A stretch of DNA of 64,000 nucleotides from Elysia chlorotica (Eukaryota > Mollusca > Gastropoda > Plakobranchidae): contig RQTK01000145.1 of the NCBI GenBank assembly GCA_003991915.1, positions 201,276-265,275 on the forward strand, given 5' to 3'. The position numbers and the translations under genes were made by a program. Shown here piece after piece: positions 12,501 through 22,438 of the stretch. The notes beneath the pieces are model-generated. The model was given only the letters and a program-made list of their open reading frames with translations, searched no databases and had not been told where the DNA came from. Within the stretch, counting starts at the first letter, position 1. The number at the start of each line of letters is the position of its first letter.

Positions 12501-15183
12501 TGCCTGCAGCCCACTTGTTATATTGGGCACAGAGCTAGATACAAGCAATTTTAACTTTGCATTGGCATCTTTGTCTTTTCTTTTTTTTTTTTTAATTAAA
12601 GCTAATTAAAGTCTATAGTGGATCTAGATTTAGGCAGAACGTCTGTATAAAGATCTTTTTATGTCATCTTTAAATACTCCGAGCTGAGTAGAAAGCTGGA
12701 CCTCAGACAGATTGCTGGGGCAAAAACAGGCACGCCGGATGTGCTGCATTGAATATGTAGATCCAAACCCATCTAGCTTAGATTTTCTATTTCTTTTGGC
12801 TTTTATCCCTACATGAAAATCTTAATCTGATAATTGTTATTATGTTTTTTGTTATTGCTCGTTTCAAATTGGATTTTTTTTCGTTTTTTGTTGTTGCTGT
12901 AATTAATAAGAAAAAAATGTTGGCTTTTTTCATAATTTCTTGTTTTCTTTTTATACTACTATGTTTAATGTTTAGTAAATGTAAAAACGTAACCTGAAGT
13001 CAGTACATAATTTCATGGCTTAAATTTTCTTTGTATATCTCCTTAAGTTTTATATGTGAAGCATTGGGCACATCTAGCTAATGTGAAATTTGAGCTATAG
13101 TTTTCTAAACCTAGAAAAAAACTCTTTATTGACCAATTTCTTTTGTAATTTTTAAATGACGGTAAATTTCTGTGGTTCTATAAATGAAAGGGCTATAATT
13201 TATTCAAGCTCTAAAAGTGCATTTTTTGCTTTTAACACTCCCAACATGTGCCTGTTTGACTTTGGTCGCCTCAAATATATGTGTAAAACTTAAGTATAAT
13301 TATGGAATAGCCAAAAATTGTTATGTTTCTTTGTGTTTGTTTATTCTTAAACCCAAGTTTATGTTGTTTTATGGGCATTTTTTATTTTATATATATATAT
13401 ATATATTAACTTAAAATTTTATAAACGCCATCCACCCTTGTTCTCAAAACATGATATATCACTTTTTAAAATGTTTTTTTGTGTGTTGATTCTATGAAAT
13501 CCATCCACCTTTTTGTGGGGGGTGCGGTAGCCCTGGGGTAGAACATAGGCTTTTGATGCAGGCGACTTCATCCCCTACTGGTTGAGTCGGTGTCAGTTTA
13601 ATGTGGGGCTGAGTCATGGCATCCCGGTACTGTATCTTGTAGGGCCCTGTCCACAATATAGCCCTTATAGAGCCGACATTGGGCGCTAAGCAACAACATT
13701 TTACCTTTCTTCACCACCCTTGTTCTCTAACAATACCAGATTCGTCAGCTCTTCCTCCAGCACAGCATCAAACCTTGGGGTGCTGAAACACATCAAGTCG
13801 GAGCATCTAGAGAGTGAGGACACAGACAGTGCTGGAAATGCTACACAGCAGCAGCAACAGCAGTGCACCATGCAGGTCTTGCTACAGTTACCTACAGGGG
13901 AGACAGGTCAGGAGGATGATCAAGGAGGGTCGTTCAAATTCATCAACTATAGACTGAAATTCAACTGTTTCTAGCTCATTTTGGCATTTAATTTGTACTC
14001 TTTTCCATCTTAATGTTAACTTTTAAGTTGAAACAGATGTGGACAAATGTTAAATAGCTTGGCTGCTATGCCTCTGGTAGTTTGAAATATCAAATATCAC
14101 TGTTTTAGCATAACTAGTCCTTGTTTTGGTCCGTTGTTTTTTTTTTTTTTTTTTTTTTTTTTGCAGAGCGTGATGGGGGGTTGGGGAGGGACAGGGGTGA
14201 CTTAAGTAGTAGAGCGTTGGTCTCTGGTTCAAAAACCTTGGTCAGACAAATTTATTTGTCACAGACCCTACTGTTGGGTTGGTGTCATCAGTATATTGTG
14301 ACTGGCTGACACAGGATCCCTGGTATCCCCGCGTGGTGGCCCTGTGGTAGAACACCGGCTTCTGACGCAAAAGGTTCGGGTTCGAGCCCTGGCGATTGCA
14401 CTTACTACTGGTTGGGTCCGTGTCAGTTTAATGTGACGGGCTGAGAGAGGAGTCATGGTATCCCTGCCCTATCTTGTGTGTGGCAGCACATAAAAGTGTC
14501 AGACGTCACTCTTGTGGCCCATCCACAATATTGATTATATAGTGTTGATGTTGGGCGTTAAATCAACTCAACTCTGGTATCCCTACACTCTCCCTGTGCC
14601 AGTATCTAAAATATTTTACTGTAAAGCCGTGCTGCTGTTGTTGGACTCTAAAAACCAACAATATCCTTCCTTTTCAAGTCAGAATAGGTTTGTAGAGTGC
14701 CCTATAAACGGTGTAAAAGCTTCTAATGATTAAGTTTCATGCTATGGCTTACGATCCCCAGTGCCCATCAGTATTCCAGCGACCATCAACAAACTGCAGT
14801 ACCTGGGGCCCACCCAGCTCCAGCAGCATCTTCAGCAACAACAGCAACCACAACAACAGACACAGGCTCAGTCTGGCCTGCCCAAGCTGAGCCCTGCACC
14901 CTCTACAACTTCAACACCGGTAAACCAGACGACAACAATCAAACAAGTAAGGGGGAAACAAACAAACTGAAGTTTGCTGCTTCATTCTTGGAAAGGTCCA
15001 TGTACTTTTTACATAAGATATATATTTTTTTACAAGTTTCACTGGAAATTTAAAAAAAAAGAAAATCTGAAACATTTCAGCAGCACCAATCATGCAAATC
15101 TTGTTGAAAGAGCTTTATATAAAAATTGATACTGAGCACGGAATTTTTTTATACAAAGCAATATTAATAATAATAATAATAAC

Positions 15184-15227
<44 letters not shown>

Positions 15228-18200
15228 ATTGCATTTATATAGCACACTTCCGTGAACAATCATGTGTTTTTTTCTCTGAGATATACTAAAGCAGTGTTGC
15301 CTTCTCTCTCTAACTGTCAGACGTTGAAATTCTTTATAAACTTGTCTATCCCTTTTTCTTTCAGAGGTTAAAAGTCTTTACAAACTAAACTTGTCCATCT
15401 CTCTTACTTTCAGAGTTCAAAAGTCTATATAAACTGCTCCATCCCTCTTATTTTCAGATTTTGAACTTTTTTTTTTATAAACTTTTGCATTCCTTTTTCT
15501 ATCAGAGCTTAAAAGTCTGTACAGGCCTCAAAGTGAACCGGGAAATCAAGAAAAATCTGGGAATTTTGTTTTGTAAAATCTCAGGACATCTGTTCAATAT
15601 TAAAAAAAAATTTGGAAAAATTCCATGAAAGTTTTTCATGGGCAGAAATTTTAAGCTTTACACGCAGTCACCTGCCATGATGTTTGCACAAAATAAACAT
15701 CTGTCTGATTGAGTGATATGTGCATCTCTTTCTTTTTCACTCTCCATTTATTTAAATTCAATCTCTTTTATCTCTCTCTCTTTCTCTTTCTCTTTCTCTC
15801 TCTCCCTCCCTTCTCCTTACACATTTAATTTGACCGTCTCTCTCACCAAACATTTCATTTGGAATTTTTTTTCTTTTTTCTCTCTCTGTGTCTGCCTCTT
15901 TCTCTTTAAAAAGTTCCTCTTTTGATTTCGAGACAAGTCAAGATTTGGCGTGGTGATGGGTGCGAAAAAGTTCAGGCAATTTGGTTAGAACTCGCATGCA
16001 GGTCTACACATTTCATCGCAGTTGGAGGTTACCTGTGCTTTCAAATTTAACTTCATCAGTATTTCCGTGGGGCATTTTAATTCCTTTGGAGTACATAAAT
16101 ACTATGGTTTTCTTCAACGGGTAGTTGGTGTTCAGAAAATGTGAACCTTAAATTTTAGTAAAAAGAGCAGGAAAAAACATGGAAAAAGCCAGGAGAATTG
16201 CTTTCCAAGCCCATTTCTAGCCCTGTCTTTATAAACTGGTCCATCCCTCTTACTTTCAGAGGTTGAAAGCTCAACTGCAGAGCCAGCTAAGTCCAACGGC
16301 TAAGGCTGGTATCCATGGTGAAACTGGACTAGGGACAGTGCTTCATGAACAGCAAGGGTCATCGACCTCTGCCTTCAACACAGTGGCTTCCACCCCAGCC
16401 TCCTCCATGGTAGACTCAACCTCCCCTATCATGATGTTGGACTCTCCCAACTCTGAGATGAACTTGTCTGACTCCTCAGACTATTCCATTGACAGGTAGG
16501 GGTTGTTATCATAAATATAACAAAACCCCAGCAGCTCTGTTTCAGTATGATTTGAAATGATTATCTGAGAAGGAACTTTTTCTAAAAAAAAACAGATTCT
16601 GAAGGAGCAGGGATAAAACAGTGATTTATTACTTTAGGTAATGGAATATATCTTTTTTTTTTCACGTTATTCTAATTGTTTTTTTTTCTATAGAGCTTTT
16701 TTTAGATTTCGGCTTGCTTGGCGATAGCTGAGATATCTATTTGAAATTTCTGGAAAATTCAACATCTTAAGATTATGAAATGACAATGATAATATTTTGT
16801 GTGCAAAATGTATTACAATTACTGTTAAAAAAAAAAAAAGTGAATCTTAGGATATGTGAGGCAACCAGGGTGAATCAGACACAAGTCACTGATATAAGTT
16901 TTGAACTAGAGCCCTCTAAACATAGAAAAACTACTCTTTATTGAGCTTTTTTATTTCCATGAATTAATGCATTTAAAGAAAAAAAGAAAACTATGTACAT
17001 TTAATTTAGATAGATATAGTTTAATAAAAAAGATTTGATAAACGATGAGCACAGTAACTCAGTTTCTATACAGTAGCGGATCACTTAGTTTTTTTTTCCA
17101 CTGACCTCCTGTCTGGGGCGATAAATCGTGGCTGACAAGTGGAATGCGAGCATCCCGGCTTGCTTTTCGCTGGGCTGCTCGTCCACTGATTATCAGCGGG
17201 CTAATCCAGAATTTAGGCAAAAAATTTACAACATTACAACCTTCTAGCATGCACTGTTTTTATTCAAACCTTGCCTTGAAATATACCAAATGAAATCTAC
17301 GCATGATCTCTACGAGATCATTTTATTCTGTGTATACAGAGCCCTATTCTGCAGTACCTTAAACATTACATATGCTTTGAGCGACGTTTTAGCATATTTT
17401 TTTAAGTAGTTGTAAAAGAAAAAAATAATTTAAAAAAAAAATTTCAGTCAAAAATTACGTTTAAGATTAAGTAGTGTTACTGGGGTGGCAAACAAAAAGT
17501 CGGGCCATTTTTTTTTTTACACTTGACGGATTGTATGTGGTGAATGTTTTACCATGTTGTTATTTCGTTTAATATAGGAAATGGAGAGTTTAGAGATTAT
17601 ATAAAGAAAGGGAGGCTGGAGGAAAACCTACAGTATTTAGAGTGGTGTTTAGCATTTGGGAAACTGGAGGGACAAAACACAGAAAAATAAGAGGCTCCGA
17701 TTAACTGGCTGGCTTGAAGATTAAGACTCTAAGTAAAGGTAAATGACCCATTTGCTGTGAACTAGGGCAGATCTTACCAAAACACAAAATAGCTCCACAG
17801 GCATATCACAGCAGATCAGAGGTCTCAGTGGCTTCCTCATAGTCTCCTAAGTCGGGTACCCCAATATCCAGAGAATTTTAAGGAACATTTGATTCCGTGA
17901 GAGGTTTTGGTTTGATTACTACAAACAACTGATTTAGGAAATTTGACCATACAACACATACATCTTTTCTGTAAGTTAAACTGTTATCAAAAGCTGCCCA
18001 TAGGCATGCACTGTCCAAGGGAAGTTTTAATGCAGCCGATAAACTTATGTCCTTCACAGCTTTTCGTAGATTATACAGTCTGCGTGCGCATTTACCACAC
18101 AGCATTGTTGAATGATTCGATTCAGTGTCTTTGTCAATATTAATCTGGTGAAACAGCAAAAAGTCATTTTTAAAATTCACGCACAAGTGGCACCTTTGAT

Positions 18201-21200
18201 CTATTTGTCTTGACTTAGTACTCCTTTCTCGACAAGCACGATAAGCAGTGAGCGAGCAGCCCAGCAAAAAGCAAGCCGGGATGCTCGCATTCCACCTGTC
18301 AGCCACGATTTATCGCCCCAGTCAGGGGGTCAGTAAAGGCAAACTAAGTGATCCACTACTGTATAGAAACTGAGTTACTGTGCTCATGGTTTATCAAATC
18401 TTTTTTATTAAATTATATCTATCTATCTAAATTAAATGTAATTAGTTATCTTTTTTTTTATGCATTGATTCATGGTAATGAAGGATACAATTTAAATGTT
18501 GACATTTAAACCGAATGGTTTCTATTCATACGTTTTATTTTTTTATTAGTTCAATTTTGCTTTTTTCAAGACTTGGAGTTGTAAATGCTTCCCTTCAGTG
18601 CAAATAAATAATGGATGTGGGACTATGGTTGTGCTTAAGGAAGGATGATCCATTATTTTCTTTGCTGAAATAAACAATTTGAACATAGTTGGTCCTTTTT
18701 CTCTCTCTTCAAAATTACCTTGCCTTTTTTTCTTCACAGCAAACGACAGAAGCTTAGCCCAGACACTGCAGATCCAGATGAAAGAAGACGCAAATTTCTA
18801 GAAAGAAACAGGTACTGTTGTGTGGTATTTCTTTAAGCAAAACAAAAATCTGTTAAGTTTTTTTAATATTTTCCCTTGAGTATGTGTTCCATATTATGAG
18901 ATAAAAAGTTATTTTCAGGTCTTTTTTACAAACACAAAATAATTTTTAACCCTGCTGTCAAGGTTAAAAGGTATACCTCTAAAGTTTAACTCTTTAGTTA
19001 ATAAAGCACAATGCTGAAATACAGAATGGTGTAAAGGTTTGTTTTTAAGTTGCATGTCCACGTCTTGGCTTATACTGTTATAGAATAACATTGTTTTTCT
19101 TTTCCTGCTATTAAGTATTTTATACCTGTTGTTGAGCTGTTTTATTTTTTTATAAGCAGAGTTATGTTGATTCTGAAATTTTGCTTATTCTATTTCAGTT
19201 CTAATATTCCTTATACGCATTTAATCCAGAGTTGCTTGGGGAATTCAGGCTATTTTCTAGTGAAATTCTATAATTTAGGCATACATAAGAAGGTGACCAT
19301 CATTTATTAAACCTTTGAACCCTGAACCCCTGTTTTTTTTTAAAAACCAAAGTCTAGATATAGATCTGTCTTCAACCACTGGTTTATTGATGTCACTGTT
19401 TACTAAACTGTTATTTTGCTTGACTAGATACCAAAGCATTTTACAAAACTGGAGACTATTCACATCCAAAAATATATCTAGTAATGGTACTGGACTGTTG
19501 GATATGAGGTAGATCAAATCCTGATGCACCAGGACTATGGGTTCAAATGGTTTATCCAACAAAGTCACATCGCATACATGTTTGCAGTAAAAAAAGACAT
19601 TTTATTTAAAAGATAAAAGTCTGAAGTTTTGAAATGTGAATTTTTATTTTATATGTTTTGGTTCAAAAGATGACAATTTTGGAAAAAATCCTTTATATTG
19701 TGAGATATCATGAGCACTGGTAGCAAAAATCTGTGAGGCTGTTGAGTTAACGCTCTCAGTACGTTCTATGTGACTTCTGTGTCAATGATTCCCTGCAGAG
19801 CGGCGGCCGCGCGGTGCAGGCAAAAGAGGAAGCACTGGATCAGCAACCTGGAGAAGAAGGCGGACGAACTCCAGAACACAAACTCCAAACTACAGGTGAG
19901 ATGCTCAATGCTGCATCCCAGTGCCTGACAAAGTGCATATGGATATCTTTGATTAGTTTTAGATCCTGTGGGCTTCCTGAAGTGCTACATATGTAAAGAG
20001 GGGCCCTGGCTGAGAATGAAACGAAGCCCACCGGCTCTCGGACACTTGCGCAGAATGGTTGACCTAATGGCACACCCAGCTTTAAAGAAGTTACATTTCC
20101 ATCGATATGGCTTTTTCATCATTTACCAAAGATGCATTGTTTCCCCAACTCAGGCTACTTTATGGCCGTCAGTTTTCTCATTTTCACAAACTAAAGCTTT
20201 TCACAATCGACTTTTGCTTTTGACAAAATGAAATTAAGTTAGAAACCAATTTGGATCCAACTAACTACAGTCGCACCTGCCCTGCCAACACTTATAATGG
20301 CGACCACTTTTTAGTGACTCCCTTCCATTTTTGATGTTTAATAGATAAAAGGGAAGTAAAACTGGTGAACATTCAGTAGGTTGGGCAACTTAACATTATT
20401 ATTATTATTATAATCATCCCCAGAGCGAGGTGAAGCTGCTTCGGGGCGAGGTGGCCCAGCTGAAAACCCTCCTCATCGCCCACAAAGACTGCCCAGTGAC
20501 CCAGCAGCAGAAGTCGCAGGGCCAGCTGCCTCCCTTCCATTTTTGATGTTTAATAGATAAAAGGGAAGTAAAACTGGTGAACATTCAGTAGGTTGGGCAA
20601 CTTAACATTATTATTATTATTATAATCATCCCCAGAACGAGGTGAAGCTGCTTCGGGGCGAGGTGGCTCAGCTGAAAACCCTCCTCATCGCCCACAAAGA
20701 CTGCCCAGTGACCCAGCAGCAGAAGTCGCAGGGCCAGCTGCAGCACGGTGGGTTTGAACTTTAAAAAGTTTAACCCTTTTACACTTACAGTCGCCGCCGG
20801 TCGCCTCTATCGGTAAACCCTCGCAGTCGCCGTAGGTCGCCGACCACGCCTACTAAAGTGACGCTATCGTGTACCGCAATATCGTGGACCGTATCGGTTA
20901 ACATAGGAAATAGTGACATCGTTGTCGTTTTAGACAGCCGGAAATAGACTCGATTGTTTCAATGGTCTTTGAATGAAAAGAATCGGCTATTGGGTTGGGA
21001 AGTTGTGATTTTTTGAAGTTTGTTGTTCTTTTCAAGTGTTTTTTCATCATGGATGATCTATTGCGTTTGTATCAAGAAGCTACAGACAGCATTTACGTTA
21101 TCTCCCTTAAGTTAAGAATTGAGTGTCTGACTAGTGACTAGGCTGTAAGGGAAAAAGGGTAAGAAACCAGTCCCATTTTCTAGTAAAAATCGATGACGAA

Positions 21201-22034
21201 ATTACCGTAGGGCACTGAAGGGGTTAAGTTCCCTGTCCAAACCACAAGTCCTAGCTTTTGTGTTCCATACCATCTGTTGGCCTCATGTTCTGTTATGAGT
21301 GCTGAATCATAAAATTGGTTGTTGGCTCTCTAGCAAAAAAGAACTAATATGTTGAACGTATAGAGGGTTCATCATGCAGAAAATATTTGCGTTATTTCTA
21401 CATGGAAAGATGTCAGAGACTTCAATAAATCTTAAATCAAATGACTATTTTTGTAGACAAGTAACATTTAGACATAGGTAAACACATTCATATTGTGTAT
21501 GGCATTGAATAAACATATACAGAACTGCAATTTGACACAGTTTCATGCATGTAAAATGTATGTAAGAATATTAAGGCCAGTTGCTTTTTTTTGAGCCACA
21601 CCTTAAAGAATTCTTGTTGTTATCGTTAATTCTTTGCCTAACAAGAATTCACTCTAGATTACTTGACGACTCACTTTTGGGGTTGGTTTTGTTACCGCTG
21701 TTCCCCTGCTCTCTTGTTATACTTCACCTATCATCATCCTGCAAAAAACCATGGCTGTAATGTATTGTAGACCTCAGTTACATTTTTGGTTGGTTGAATT
21801 CTCAACTTTCAAATGGTCAGCAACTGGACTATATCCCTTTCGGGTCCCATGGCTTGCGTCTGACATTTTATTACCTCTGTTTCCCCAGTGATCCTGCCAG
21901 ATCTGCAGGCCCAGGTGGTTCCAACAGCCGACTCGGATCAGGGGTCAGCCTTGCACTTGGGTCAGATTGTCACTATTCTTCAACCTGACGCAGGATCACT
22001 CGGCAGCCGATCCAATTCGCTTCAAGGAACATAG
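9510..22034 (+). CDS. ATF2: ATF2/ATF7/CREB5-family bZIP transcription factor, 13 coding exons, complete
   Basis: Stress-activated nuclear activator that binds CRE/AP-1-type DNA as a bZIP dimer. Coding exons: 9510-9566, 10098-10209, 10484-10593, 11035-11385, 11691-11798, 12396-12457, 13740-13906, 14762-14946, 16260-16495, 18740-18811, 19799-19895, 20636-20747, 21889-22034. All have AG/GT borders, and the phases join into 1815 nt, or 604 residues plus stop. Seen in the protein: a C2H2 finger C12-x4-C17-x12-H30-x3-H34; the TPTP docking/phosphorylation segment with T59 and T61, matching human T69/T71; Q-rich tracts; an LPTGETVPISIPATI block close to human ATF2; a basic region at about 478-498; zipper leucines 504, 511, 518, 525 and 532; and AHKDCPV after the zipper, as in ATF2. 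An in-frame TAG at 9492 supports the ATG at 9510. JNK/p38 control is inferred from the conserved TPTP. Protostomes probably have a single ATF2/7/CREB5 gene, so orthology within the trio is not resolved. Confidence 0.93.
10098..10209 (+). CDS. ATF2: ATF2 coding exon 2
   Basis: Completes the finger (RFINEDHLNWHSKKHEM, His 30 and 34) and continues into a Ser/Gly linker. The acceptor is TTCTCAG and the donor GTGAGA; it ends in phase 1. RF-NEDHL is a hallmark shared with vertebrate ATF2. Confidence 0.9.
10484..10593 (+). CDS. ATF2: ATF2 coding exon 3 (activation domain, TPTP motif)
   Basis: Encodes DQTPTPTKFLKNCEEIGLY and following residues, the most conserved ATF2 activation segment. T59 and T61 correspond to the MAP-kinase target threonines. 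The acceptor is TTCTCTCAG and the donor GTAAGT; it ends in phase 0. Confidence 0.93.
11035..11385 (+). CDS. ATF2: ATF2 coding exon 4 (Pro/Ser/Thr-rich)
   Basis: 117 codons between CGCTGCAG and GTGAGG, phase 0 at both ends. Its high GC content and Pro/Ser/Thr/Val-rich composition contrast with the AT-rich introns. It is the low-conservation linker of ATF2 proteins, so it is assigned by frame and position rather than by motif. Confidence 0.85.
11691..11798 (+). CDS. ATF2: ATF2 coding exon 5
   Basis: 36 codons starting LMLDLSGRSVM, between acceptor TTTCTTTCAG and donor GTCAGT, phase 0 at both ends. Placed by clean splice sites and frame continuity. Confidence 0.8.
12396..12457 (+). CDS. ATF2: ATF2 coding exon 6 (candidate)
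   Basis: 62 nt (NTSSGLREQLTREGTTLQSN) between acceptor CTATTACAAG and donor GTACCT, ending in phase 2, which fits exon 7 exactly. The acceptor has AAG rather than CAG, so this is the least certain exon. Without it the frame into exon 7 would break. Confidence 0.65.
13520..13706 (+). mobile_element. SINE just upstream of ATF2 exon 7
   Basis: Head GCGGTAGCCCTGGGGTAGAA, central ACTGGTTGAGTCGGTGTCAG, tail GTCCACAATATAG and GGGCGCTAAGCAACAA. It ends about 34 bases before the exon 7 acceptor. Confidence 0.8.
13740..13906 (+). CDS. ATF2: ATF2 coding exon 7 (Ser-rich, Q6 tract)
   Basis: Encodes a Ser run, the VLKHIKSEHLESED segment, six Gln, and then LLQLPTGET, which matches the ATF2 LPNGQT block. 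Acceptor AATACCAG lies about 35 bases after a SINE copy; the donor is GTCAGG. Confidence 0.88.
14328..14575 (+). mobile_element. tRNA-derived SINE, full length
   Basis: A-box-like TGGCCCTGTGGTAGAACACC and B-box GGTTCGAGCCC form a tRNA-like Pol III promoter, followed by the family body and a tail ending GGGCGTTAAATCAACTCAAC. Lies in ATF2 intron 7. Confidence 0.85.
14762..14946 (+). CDS. ATF2: ATF2 coding exon 8 (PISIPATI block, Gln-rich)
   Basis: Begins VPISIPATINKLQ, aligned with human MPVAIPASI, and then a Gln-rich stretch. It enters in phase 1, leaves in phase 0 and ends at donor GTAAGG. Confidence 0.9.
15165..15225. repeat. (AAT)n microsatellite
   Basis: About 60 bases of AAT with one AAC, in ATF2 intron 8. 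Confidence 0.95.
16260..16495 (+). CDS. ATF2: ATF2 coding exon 9
   Basis: Starts RLKAQLQSQLSP, as in the RLKAAL of vertebrate ATF2, and ends in an acidic/Ser-rich stretch (DSSDYSID) before the basic region. The acceptor is TTACTTTCAG and the donor GTAGGG, phase 2. Confidence 0.9.
16953..18475. mobile_element. Inverted-repeat element in ATF2 intron 9
   Basis: Arms of about 240 bp (16953-17195 and 18232-18475) are inverted copies with scattered mismatches and small indels, both ending in CCATGAAT-AATGCAT. The roughly 1.04 kb centre holds a 142-codon minus-strand ORF whose start lies in the right arm. It resembles a DNA transposon with long terminal inverted repeats. No clear target-site duplication was identified, and no transposase catalytic core is visible. 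Confidence 0.7.
17878..18306 (-). CDS. Cys-rich ORF inside the inverted-repeat element
   Basis: 142 residues, start MADRWNASIPACFLLGC within the right arm. It has a C39-x2-C42 and C70-x2-C73 pair (RCHLC and LCGKCARRL) that could bind one zinc ion, and then a hydrophobic/basic C-terminus. I do not recognise the family. The position suggests the N-terminal DNA-binding part of an element-encoded protein. The left arm encodes a mirrored, changed start (ADKWNASIPACFSLGC). Confidence 0.45.
   Translation of the reverse strand: MADRWNASIPACFLLGCSLTAYRACRERSTKSRQIDQRCHLCVNFKNDFLLFHQINIDKDTESNHSTMLCGKCARRLYNLRKAVKDISLSAALKLPLDSACLWAAFDNSLTYRKDVCVVWSNFLNQLFVVIKPKPLTESNVP
18740..18811 (+). CDS. ATF2: ATF2 coding exon 10 (start of bZIP)
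   Basis: Encodes KRQKLSPDTADPDERRRKFL followed by ERN, the N-terminal bZIP boundary, close to the ANEDPDEKRRKFLERN of ATF2. The acceptor is TTCTTCACAG and the donor GTACTG. Confidence 0.95.
19799..19895 (+). CDS. ATF2: ATF2 coding exon 11 (basic region and first zipper heptads)
   Basis: Encodes RAAAARCRQKRKHWISNLEK and on to KLQ: DNA-contacting basic region and the first three zipper leucines (504, 511, 518). The acceptor is CCCTGCAG and the donor GTGAGA, phase 0. Confidence 0.96.
20318..20741 (+). repeat. 212 bp tandem duplication of intron end and exon 12
   Basis: Units 20318-20529 and 20530-20741 are almost identical (two differences seen in the exon part). Each has about 106 bp of intron with an (ATT)n tract and acceptor, and about 106 bp of exon. 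The junction cuts the first copy's exon before its donor. Confidence 0.95.
20424..20529 (+). pseudogene. Duplicated, donor-less copy of ATF2 exon 12
   Basis: Nearly identical to 20636-20741, with the same acceptor context. The first codon is AGC (Ser, as in vertebrate QSEV) instead of AAC, and one silent change is seen. The last six bases and the donor are missing. If its acceptor were used, translation would run into the intron copy and stop after QLPPFHF. It could be a dead exon, an alternative terminal exon or an assembly artefact. Confidence 0.85.
20636..20747 (+). CDS. ATF2: ATF2 coding exon 12 (second half of zipper), intact copy
   Basis: Encodes NEVKLLRGEVAQLKTLLIAH and KDCPV. It is the downstream copy of a 212 bp tandem duplication and the only one with a donor (CACG/GTGGGT), so it is taken as the functional exon. 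Confidence 0.92.
20770..21227. mobile_element. TTAA-flanked piggyBac-like MITE in ATF2 intron 12
   Basis: The ends are TTAACCCTTTTACAC and its inverted, partly mismatched partner CACTGAAGGGGTTAA, with TTAA at both edges (20770-20773 and 21224-21227), as for piggyBac targets. It starts 22 bases after exon 12. Inside, an ATG at 21049 begins MDDLLRLYQEATDS, which looks like the acidic start of a transposase and stops after 30 codons. Confidence 0.6.
21889..22034 (+). CDS. ATF2: ATF2 coding exon 13 (C-terminus)
   Basis: Encodes VILPDLQAQVVPTADSD and then LHLGQIVTILQP, reminiscent of the LSQIVMAP end of ATF2, stopping at TAG 22032-22034. The last residues (SNSLQGT) are encoded by the first unit of the following minisatellite. 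Confidence 0.88.
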
Positions 22035-22375
22035 TTATGGTCCGACCGGCTTCAAGAAACTTAGTGATAATCTGACACACTTTTGGGTAAAATAGTGATA
22101 GTCTGATCCGCTTCAAGTAACATAGTGATAGTCTGATCCGCTTCATAGTGATAGTCTCACCTTCTCCAAGGAACCTAGTGATAGTCTGACTTTCTTCAAG
22201 GAACCTAGTGGTAATTTGACGCTTTTCAAGGAACATAGTGATAGTCTGACCCACTTTAAGTAGCATAGTGATAGTCTGACCCACTTTAGGGTAACAGTAA
22301 TAGTGTGAACCGCTTCATATTAAATAGTCTGACCCACTTCATAGTGATAGTCTGACCCGCTTCAAGGATGTTGGT
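22008..22375 (+). repeat. Minisatellite overlapping the ATF2 stop codon
   Basis: About a dozen imperfect units of roughly 27-34 bp around CTTCAAGGAACATAGTGAT plus AGTCTGACCCG. The first unit contains the end of the coding sequence and the TAG; the rest is 3'UTR or downstream DNA. Confidence 0.9.
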
Positions 22376-22432
22376 TTTATGGATCGATCTGCACTGCAAT
22401 GTAGATGAATACAAATCACAGGTTTATGGGAC

Positions 22433-22438
22433 AATAAA
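22433..22438 (+). promoter_or_regulatory. Candidate ATF2 polyA signal
   Basis: First AATAAA after the minisatellite, about 400 bases past the stop codon. A longer AT-rich 3'UTR is equally possible. Confidence 0.35.

Larger units (their letters stand above)
12090..16930. repeat. Dispersed repeat in ATF2 introns, three copies
   Basis: Related segments near 12,095-12,150, 13,090-13,140 and 16,880-16,945 share ATAAGTTTTGAACTAGAGCC, CTCTAAA-ATAGAAAAA and CTCTTTATTGA. Unclassified. Only the three named segments are repeat; the span also contains exons. Confidence 0.5.
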
